Source of the DNA: JBQCEE01 sp051960575
GTDB lineage: Bacteria; Actinomycetota; Actinomycetes; Mycobacteriales; Jatrophihabitantaceae
Length of the DNA stretch: 13,342 nt
Assembly: GCF_051960575.1 (NCBI RefSeq)
Contig: NZ_JBQCEE010000303.1
Location: 1-13,342 of the forward strand
Direction of reading: 5' to 3'
Part shown: piece after piece, positions 1-4,810 of the stretch
Layout: every line of letters begins with the position of its first letter
Position numbering within the stretch: position 1 is the first letter of the stretch
Translations under genes and position numbers: made by a program
Notes under the pieces: model-generated
What the model saw: the letters and a program-made list of their open reading frames with translations, nothing else
Database searches by the model: none
Told to the model about the DNA's origin: nothing

Positions 1-1
1 C

Positions 2-64
2 CTGCTCAACCCCAAGTCCGCACCGGCCGAGGAGGTGGCGCCCGCCGCCCTGCTCACGGCATAG
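2..64 (+). CDS. C-terminal end of an unidentified protein (partial)
   Basis: An open frame enters from the left edge and ends at a TAG at 62-64, giving 20 codons that finish in ...EEVAPAALLTA. Eighteen of the 20 codons end in G or C, which fits real coding sequence in this genome, but the fragment is too short to assign to any family. It lies on the same strand as the restriction-modification gene that starts 247 bases later. If the scar at 3337-3358 is correctly read, this gene would also belong to the integrated element. It could still be a chance open frame. Confidence 0.5.
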   Translation: MLNPKSAPAEEVAPAALLTA

Positions 65-269
65 TCAGCACCGAACTCGCTGACGTGATCACGAAGCCGA
101 GTTACACCACGCCACGGGGCGCGACCCCCGGTGGTCGAGCAATCAACGACGCCGGGGAAGCCGTTCGGCTCGCGTGTCGCACAGCTTCCGGAAAGCGACG
201 GTTCGTGATACTGCTCCGGCGCTGTACCAAGCCGCCCCATGGTGTGCGGGAGCAGTTCGCCGTAGCCTC

Positions 270-293
270 AAGATCAAGGTCAAGATCAAGATC
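270..293 (+). repeat. Four tandem 6-base repeats (AAGATC / AAGGTC)
   Basis: The units are AAGATC, AAGGTC, AAGATC and AAGATC, in direct contact, ending 17 bases before the GTG start at 311. They sit between an in-frame TAG at 263-265 and the ribosome binding site, so they are in the 5' untranslated or promoter region. Copy-number change would alter promoter or leader spacing, not the reading frame. They could be a regulator-binding array or a chance repeat. Confidence 0.6.
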
Positions 294-298
294 GAGCC

Positions 299-303
299 GG
301 AGG
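299..303 (+). promoter_or_regulatory. Ribosome binding site deciding the GTG start at 311
   Basis: GGAGG lies seven bases before the GTG at 311. An in-frame stop at 263-265 and the lack of any other start between it and 311 make this the only good start. The resulting N-terminus (PSWQEMRNRA) matches where MmeI-family proteins begin. Confidence 0.8.
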
Positions 304-310
304 TCGATGC

Positions 311-3088
311 GTGCCAGCGCCGTCGTGGCAAGAGATGCGGAACCGGGCAACTCGCTTCGCCTCCCGGTGGCGCGGCGAAAGCCGCGAGCGAGCCGAGGCG
401 CAATCGTTCTGGAACGAATTTTTCGCGATCTTCGACCTCGACCGGCGGCGGGTCGCCGTGTTCGAGCAGATGTCGGCCAGGTACTCGACCGGCGGCCGCG
501 GGTGGATGGATCTATTCTGGCCCGGCTACTTGGTGGCTGAACACAAGAGCTTGGGCGAAGACCTCGGCGCAGCGATCGAGCAGGCGATCGACTACCTGCC
601 GAGCATCCCGAGCGAGCATTGGCCGCGGCTGATCGTCGTCTGCGACTTCCACACCTTCCGTGTGAGGAATCAGATCACCGGCGAAGAGATCAGCTTCCCG
701 CTGTCCGACCTTCCGGGTCGGCTGCGCGTCTTCGCGCCGATGCTCGACGCCGAGGTGCAGAGGTACGAGACCGAGGAGGAGGTCAACCTTAAAGCGACCG
801 AGCTCCTCGCTGCACTTCACGATGCGCTCAGGGAGTCCGGCTACGAGGGCCACGCACTCCGCGTGCTGCTCGTGCGCCTTGTCTTCATCCTGTTCGCTGA
901 CGACACCCAGGTGTGGGAGCCCGGTCGCTTCCATGACTATCTGCTGCTGAAGACCAGCGACGACGGCCACGACCTGGGTCCCGCGTTGATCCATCTGTTT
1001 CAGGTGCTCAACACCCCAAAAGACCGGCGATCCGCGAATCTGGACGACGACCTGAAGTCGTTCGAGTACATCAACGGCGGCATCTTCGCCGAGACGGTCC
1101 CGATCCCGGACTGCACCAGGGGCATGCGGAACCGACTGCTGAAGGCCTGCCGGTTCGACTGGTCGAAGATCAGCCCGGCCATCTTTGGGTCGCTCTTCCA
1201 GAACGTCATGGAGGACGCTGATCGACGTGCGATCGGGGCGCACTACACCACCGAGGGCAACATCCTCCGCACGATCGACCCCTTGTTCATGGACGAGCTC
1301 CGCGCAGAGCTGGATGCAGCCGGGACCCTCCCAGCGCTCCGACGCTTCCGGGACAAGCTCGCCACGCTCACCTTCTTCGACCCTGCGTGCGGATGCGGCA
1401 ACTTCCTCGTGATCGCCTACCGCGAGATCCGCCGCCTGGAGCTTGAGGTGTTGCGCCGCATCCGCGCCGAGGAGGCACGCCAGGGCGCGCGCGGCAGAGT
1501 CGAGCGCGGCAAGCGCGGAGCGCGTCTCCCTGGTCGCGGACAGATGGGCTTCGACGTGTCCGCGGTCGAGTCAAAAGTCAGCGTCGGGCAGTTCTACGGA
1601 ATAGAGGTCGAAGAGTTCCCCGCTCGGATCGCCGAGACCGCGATCTACCTCATCGATCACCTGGAGAACCTGGCCCTGTCGGCCGAGTTCGGCGAATACT
1701 ACGCGCGCTTCCCCATTACCGACACAGCGCACATCCACATCGGCAATGCACTCCGCGTCGACTGGAACGACGTCCTACCTGCGACGCGGTGCACCTACCT
1801 GCTCGGCAACCCGCCATTCGTCGGCAAGCAGCATCGAACAGCCGACCAACGTACTGACATGGATCTGGTCTTCGCCGGGCGGTCAGGGACCGGCGTGCTC
1901 GATTACGTGTCCGCCTGGTACCAAGCCGCGGCGGTGTACATGACCGGAACCGCCATCCGAGCTGCGTTCGTTGCCACGAACAGCATTGTGCAAGGCGAGC
2001 AGGTCCCCGCCCTGTGGCCGGAGCTGGTCGAGGCTGGTCTTGAGATCGACTTCGCGCACCGAACCTTCAATTGGAAGAGCGAGGCAAGCGGCGCCGCGCA
2101 CGTCCACGTCGTCATCATCGGCTTCAGCTACGGCGGACTGCGACCGCACAAAACACTGTTCGACCACCCCACCCTTGACGCGGACCAGGCCGAGCCGCTG
2201 CGCGTCCGCAACATCAACCCCTACCTGGTCGACGCGCCCACTGTGATTGCGAGTAAGCGGCGGCAACCGTTACTCCCGGTGCCGCGGTGCCGATTCGGCA
2301 ACATGCCGAACGACGAGCAGCACCTGATCCTGGACGCTGACGCACGCGAGGAGATCCTGCAGACGGACCCGATCGCGGCCCAGTACATCCGCGAGCTCAT
2401 CGGCGCCGAGGAGATGCTCAACGGCCTCCACCGGTACTGCCTATGGCTCGAGGACGCAGACCCCCGCGACATCCGCAACAGCCAGGTCCTCCGAGAGCGC
2501 GTTGCACGCGTTCGCGCCTATCGGCGTCGCAGCACACGTGCACAAACACAGGCCTTGGCCGCCACCCCAGCGCTGTTCGGGGAGATCAGGCAACCGGCTG
2601 GCCGCTATTTATGTCTCCCGCGCCACACGTCGATGAACCGGAGCTACATCCCTCTCGCCTTCTTCGAAAAGGACGACATCGCGCACGACTCGACCCTGAC
2701 CATCGAGGACGCGACCGAATACATCTTCGGCATCCTCAGCAGCGAGATGTTCATGACCTGGGTCCGCACGGTGGCAGGCCGCCTCAGGAGCGATTTCCGC
2801 CTCTCCTCGGATCTGGTCTACAACACCTTCCCGTGGCCGGATGCGAACGCTCGGAAGACCACCCAGGTCGCTCAACGCGCCGGTGAGGTGCTCGCCGCGC
2901 GGGAGCGGCACGCGGGAGCGACGCTCGCGGAGCTCTACGACCCCGCGACGACGCCAGCCGATCTCGCCCGAGCACACGCAGCACTCGACCGAACCGTGGA
3001 AGGCCTCTACGGCCGCCGCGCCATCTCCACAGAGCTCACACGTCAGGCCAAGCTGTTCGACCGATATACCGAGTTGACCGCTGCCTAG
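311..3088 (+). CDS. MmeI-like Type IIL restriction-modification enzyme (single-chain endonuclease and adenine methyltransferase)
   Basis: The 925-residue product matches MmeI-family enzymes (MmeI is about 919 residues), which cut DNA and methylate adenine with one polypeptide. The N-terminal nuclease region (about 1-155) has the D-x9-E-x-K catalytic motif as D67, E77 and K79, inside DLFWPGYLVAEHK. A helical spacer follows (about 160-305). The methyltransferase domain (about 310-620) has SAM-binding motif I, DPACGCGNF at 357-365, and catalytic NPPF at 500-503. The region from about 620 to 840 should be the target-recognition domain and ends in the typical VYNTFPWP; a helical C-terminus completes the protein. 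All key residues look intact, so both activities are likely. An Arg/Gly-rich segment (about 387-410) seems inserted after motif I. Two Leu codons are TTA (2270-2272, 2609-2611), rare in such genomes. No partner gene is needed or visible. The recognition sequence cannot be read from the sequence. Confidence 0.93.
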   Translation: MPAPSWQEMRNRATRFASRWRGESRERAEAQSFWNEFFAIFDLDRRRVAVFEQMSARYSTGGRGWMDLFWPGYLVAEHKSLGEDLGAAIEQAIDYLPSIPSEHWPRLIVVCDFHTFRVRNQITGEEISFPLSDLPGRLRVFAPMLDAEVQRYETEEEVNLKATELLAALHDALRESGYEGHALRVLLVRLVFILFADDTQVWEPGRFHDYLLLKTSDDGHDLGPALIHLFQVLNTPKDRRSANLDDDLKSFEYINGGIFAETVPIPDCTRGMRNRLLKACRFDWSKISPAIFGSLFQNVMEDADRRAIGAHYTTEGNILRTIDPLFMDELRAELDAAGTLPALRRFRDKLATLTFFDPACGCGNFLVIAYREIRRLELEVLRRIRAEEARQGARGRVERGKRGARLPGRGQMGFDVSAVESKVSVGQFYGIEVEEFPARIAETAIYLIDHLENLALSAEFGEYYARFPITDTAHIHIGNALRVDWNDVLPATRCTYLLGNPPFVGKQHRTADQRTDMDLVFAGRSGTGVLDYVSAWYQAAAVYMTGTAIRAAFVATNSIVQGEQVPALWPELVEAGLEIDFAHRTFNWKSEASGAAHVHVVIIGFSYGGLRPHKTLFDHPTLDADQAEPLRVRNINPYLVDAPTVIASKRRQPLLPVPRCRFGNMPNDEQHLILDADAREEILQTDPIAAQYIRELIGAEEMLNGLHRYCLWLEDADPRDIRNSQVLRERVARVRAYRRRSTRAQTQALAATPALFGEIRQPAGRYLCLPRHTSMNRSYIPLAFFEKDDIAHDSTLTIEDATEYIFGILSSEMFMTWVRTVAGRLRSDFRLSSDLVYNTFPWPDANARKTTQVAQRAGEVLAARERHAGATLAELYDPATTPADLARAHAALDRTVEGLYGRRAISTELTRQAKLFDRYTELTAA

Positions 3089-3336
3089 CCATCTTGCAGC
3101 CTGCCCTTCGGTACGGCGAACGGAAATCGGACACGCGCCATCGCGGCCGGCGAGCGACCCCTCGATTCACCGTGCCCGCAACCGTGGGACATGAGCCATG
3201 GTCACAACTTTGGTCACGAACTAGCCCGGACAGCACCGGATAGGGCCAGACTCGCGGTTCAAGCGAGCCGCCGCGGCCCCACGGAAGAGCGGGTCACATG
3301 GACGGAGGCGGCCAGCACCGGACGGGATGGCCCGGA
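3089..3336. other. Non-coding stretch at the right end of the putative integrated element
   Basis: No gene is supported here. It holds three direct copies of GGTCAC, a 10-base direct repeat (CAGCACCGGA at 3231-3240 and 3313-3322), and a small hairpin CTCGC-GGTTCAA-GCGAG at 3251-3267. I see no clear terminator for the restriction-modification gene. Such repeat-bearing, gene-free DNA is usual next to the attachment site of integrative elements. Confidence 0.5.
3200..3297 (+). repeat. Three direct GGTCAC repeats near the att-like site
   Basis: GGTCAC occurs at 3200-3205, 3212-3217 and 3292-3297 in the same orientation. The first two are exactly 12 bases apart (GGTCACAACTTT then GGTCACGAACTA). 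The position beside a tRNA-derived core resembles the arm-type sites bound by tyrosine integrases. That role is an inference; six-base repeats can arise by chance in 100 bases. Confidence 0.35.
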
Positions 3337-3358
3337 GTTCAAGTCCCCCCTCGGACAC
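3337..3358 (+). other. Attachment-site scar: 3' end of tRNA-Leu without its 5' part
   Basis: Bases 3337-3358 can be read as tRNA positions 53-73 plus one base: G53, T-loop TTCAAGT, 3' T-stem CCCCC, 3' acceptor strand CTCGGAC, discriminator A, then C. Actinobacterial tRNA-Leu genes characteristically carry a GGGGG-TTCAAGT-CCCCC arm. Here the bases before G53 (CCCGGA) do not pair with the CCCCC strand, and no GTCCGAG 5' acceptor strand occurs at the expected distance upstream, so the tRNA is not intact. Identity starting sharply inside the T-arm and running to the tRNA end is the classic footprint of integration into a tRNA 3' end. The terminator-like hairpin directly after it supports a genuine tRNA-gene origin. 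The complete tRNA-Leu would be expected at the element's far left end, outside this window. Confidence 0.62.
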
Positions 3359-3420
3359 GTGATGAGGCCCCGGTCCCCGGGGCCTTCGTCGTCGCTCCGA
3401 GCTTGGTCTCGGCTCATCAC
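3359..3420. repeat. Nested inverted repeats that can fold as a three-way junction
   Basis: An outer 8-base inverted repeat (GTGATGAG at 3359-3366, CTCATCAC at 3413-3420) encloses two hairpins: GCCCCGG/CCGGGGC (3367-3373 with 3377-3383) and CCGAG/CTCGG (3397-3401 with 3408-3412). The outer arms meet the inner arms with no gap except the 13-base linker at 3384-3396. It begins directly after the tRNA-like end. It may just be a terminator region, or a protein-binding cruciform. Confidence 0.5.
3365..3385 (+). terminator. GC-rich hairpin, probable terminator of the former tRNA-Leu gene
   Basis: AGGCCCCGG (3365-3373) and CCGGGGCCT (3377-3385) form a perfect 9-bp stem with a TCC loop, followed by TCGTCGTC, only moderately T-rich as in many actinomycete terminators. 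It starts seven bases after the tRNA-like 3' end, the usual place for a tRNA terminator. With the tRNA interrupted it no longer serves an obvious plus-strand transcript here. Confidence 0.6.
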
Positions 3421-3432
3421 CCCGATGCAGCG

Positions 3433-3660
3433 CTAGGCGGGCTGTGAGCACCGTCGAGCATCGATGACCTCCAGCGCGCCGTCGTACGCCGCCAACCGTG
3501 CTGCCGGGATTGACTCAAGGACACCACCGCGGACGGTGGCGCGAGCGCGGTGGCCGTGGGCGACCAGTTCGCTGATGCACCAGCTCCCAACGGATCCCGG
3601 GCCGCCGGTGACCGGGACGGTCCCGACGCCGGCTTCGCTGGCCTCGACGCGGGCGGACAT
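3433..3660 (-). pseudogene. Truncated remnant of an NAD(P)-dependent SDR/epimerase-type reductase
   Basis: The 75-residue open frame begins like an extended short-chain dehydrogenase: VPVTGGPGSVGSWCISEL resembles the family's V(L)VTGGTGFxGSWCxxEL nucleotide-binding start, followed by HGHRARATVRG. The match fades at about residue 48 and the frame stops at 75, where family members are usually over 300 residues. No continuation is seen in the other minus-strand frames to 3221. Substitutions inside the motif (Pro for Leu, Pro for Thr, Ser for Phe) suggest decay. It ends just beyond the tRNA scar and hairpins, so rearrangement at that junction may have removed the rest. Remaining activity is very unlikely. 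Confidence 0.6.
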
Positions 3661-3702
3661 GGCCGCTTCGTCGGATGGGCGCGGGCGACCGGATGGGATC
3701 GC

Positions 3703-4521
3703 TCAGGCGACCGCTCGGAACACCCGCCGGGTGACGAGCACCGCCCCGCCGAGGATCACCAGGCTCGCGACGAGCAGCGGCACAGCCGTCGACCCCGAGG
3801 GCTGGCTGTTCACGCTGGCCAGTTCTGCCTGACGCGCGAGACGTCGCGTCGCCTCGACGGGAGCGGTCTTCGTGACCGCTCGCGTCGCGCCGCTGCCGGT
3901 GAGCGGCGTGGCCGACAGCACCGAGGTGCTCTCGGTGCTCACGGGGGTCGGCGCCGACCCGTCGGACGTGCCAGCACCGCCGGGACCCGTCCCGGAGCCC
4001 GAGGTCGGGCTCGGCACGGGCGGCGTCGGCACCGAGGGCGTCGTGCCCTGCCCCGTCGCTCCGGGCGTGGGCGAGGTGACCACCGGGGTCGGCACCCGCG
4101 ACGTCGGCGCGGGCGTCGACTGGGTCGGCACCGGAAGGCTCGGCAGGCTCACCGGCAGCCCCGGCAGCGACACCGGCGGCAGGCTGGGCAGGCTCACGGG
4201 CGGCAGCGTGGGCACCGAGACAGGCGGCAGCGTCGGGAGCGACACCGGCGGCAACGGCGAGACCGACACCGGCGGGAGCGTCGGCACCGAGATCGGCGGC
4301 AGCGTCGGCACCGAGATGGGCGGCAGCGTCGGCACGGGCAGCGGCGGCACGGTGAGGCTCACCGTCGGCAGCGGCGGCAACGTCGGCACGGGCAGCGGGT
4401 CGCCGCTCGGCACCGACGCATGCGCCACCGTCGTCGAGCACGTGACGAGCGCGGCCAGGCCGAGCCCGGCCGTCCCAGCGGCGGCCCGGATGACGGTGGA
4501 CCGACGGTGACCTGTCTGCAT
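3703..4521 (-). CDS. Exported Pro-rich octapeptide-repeat surface protein with C-terminal membrane anchor
   Basis: The 272-residue product has an N-terminal signal sequence (RR at 6-7, hydrophobic stretch 11-28, probable cleavage after AHA at 33-35). A Pro-rich rod follows, with eight-residue repeats of the type VPTLPPIS at about 63-125, then a flexible Ser/Thr/Pro/Gly segment (about 131-215), a charged stretch, and a C-terminal hydrophobic segment (about 247-264) followed by RRVFR. This layout suggests a stalk or spacer crossing the wall and tethered to the membrane. There is no LPxTG sortase motif. Cys28 lies in LVTC, a poor lipobox. The ATG at 4519-4521 has a G-rich but weak ribosome binding site. 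It is divergent from the Asp-box protein gene, sharing a 289-base intergenic region. I do not recognise a named family; the repeats are low-complexity, so function is open. Confidence 0.8.
   Translation of the reverse strand: MQTGHRRSTVIRAAAGTAGLGLAALVTCSTTVAHASVPSGDPLPVPTLPPLPTVSLTVPPLPVPTLPPISVPTLPPISVPTLPPVSVSPLPPVSLPTLPPVSVPTLPPVSLPSLPPVSLPGLPVSLPSLPVPTQSTPAPTSRVPTPVVTSPTPGATGQGTTPSVPTPPVPSPTSGSGTGPGGAGTSDGSAPTPVSTESTSVLSATPLTGSGATRAVTKTAPVEATRRLARQAELASVNSQPSGSTAVPLLVASLVILGGAVLVTRRVFRAVA
4147..4335 (-). repeat. Tandem 24-base repeats encoding VPTLPP(I/V)S octapeptides
   Basis: Eight imperfect units, seven of 24 bases and a last one of 21, encode residues 63-125 of the Pro-rich surface protein. 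On the plus strand they read GGCGGCAGCGTCGGCACCGA plus four bases, with variation mainly in the last codons. The unit keeps the reading frame, so gain or loss of copies would change stalk length without breaking the gene. Confidence 0.85.
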
Positions 4522-4579
4522 GATGCCCCCGGGCGGGTGACGGCGCGGCGTGACGCGCTTCCAGGTGAAGCCGACCGTT

Positions 4580-4600
4580 CAACGCGTACCGGGCGCGTTG
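4580..4600. promoter_or_regulatory. 7-7-7 palindrome in the divergent intergenic region
   Basis: CAACGCG (4580-4586) and CGCGTTG (4594-4600) form a perfect inverted repeat around a 7-base spacer. It lies 59 bases upstream of the minus-strand start at 4521 and 211 bases before the plus-strand start at 4811, in the region where the minus-strand promoter should be. It has the form of a dimeric repressor's operator. No regulator is encoded next to it, so this is only a candidate. Confidence 0.35.
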
Positions 4601-4648
4601 GTTACGCAGCGCGACCGATCGTCTGCTCGGGTCCTCGCGAAGGCAGAT

Positions 4649-4787
4649 GCCGGTGTGCAACACCGGCTGGACGAGGAAGGATTCGCCCCTCCCAGCCGGC
4701 GACCGCGCGAAACTGCGCGGCGGGATCTTGGCTCTTGCCAAACACACAGCGACGGGCGAGGCTCGGCGCGCGGCCAAAGACGGCCGC
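4649..4787 (+). other. Hairpin-rich leader upstream of the Asp-box protein gene
   Basis: Four perfect inverted repeats follow one another: GCCGGTGT/ACACCGGC (4649-4667, 8 bp, 3-base loop), CCGCGC/GCGCGG (4703-4720), TTGGC/GCCAA (4728-4741) and GCGGCC/GGCCGC (4770-4787). The first is bracketed by TCCTCG (4632-4637) and CGAGGA (4672-4677), which could close an outer stem. The last ends 23 bases before the GTG start. If transcription starts upstream of 4630 this would be a structured 5' leader. I could not match it to a known riboswitch; short GC palindromes are also expected by chance at this base composition. Confidence 0.35.
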
Positions 4788-4810
4788 CCCAGCCCTCCAG
4801 GGAGTGATCA

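Larger units (their letters stand above)
65..310. other. Non-coding stretch upstream of the restriction-modification gene
   Basis: No convincing gene is present here; the open frames crossing it have poor codon use and run out of frame into the downstream gene. The visible features are an imperfect GC-rich inverted repeat at 112-134 (CCACGGGG against CCCCCGGTGG), a TTCCGGAA palindrome at 187-194, the hexamer repeats at 270-293 and the ribosome binding site at 299-303. The promoter of the downstream gene presumably lies here, but I cannot place -35 and -10 elements with confidence. Confidence 0.5.

Noticed and set aside
112..134. Possible terminator for the partial gene ending at 64
   Set aside because: The inverted repeat is interrupted by bulged bases, lies 47 bases after the stop and has no T-tract.
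311..3088. Part of a BREX, DISARM or other multi-gene defence system
   Set aside because: No partner genes are visible, and the protein matches the self-contained MmeI type with its own nuclease motif.
3265..3358. An intact tRNA gene
   Set aside because: Only the 3' part from position 53 onward fits. There is no matching acceptor 5' strand, D-arm or anticodon arm at the right distances, and the T-stem is unpaired on its 5' side.
4147..4335. Regular short repeats that might suggest a CRISPR array
   Set aside because: The 24-base units are contiguous with no unique spacers and encode a protein octapeptide.
4522..4810. A c-di-AMP (ydaO) or cobalamin riboswitch, considered because leaders of cell-wall and secreted protein genes in actinomycetes often have them
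   Set aside because: I could not find the conserved sequence blocks of either class on either strand; only generic hairpins are present.
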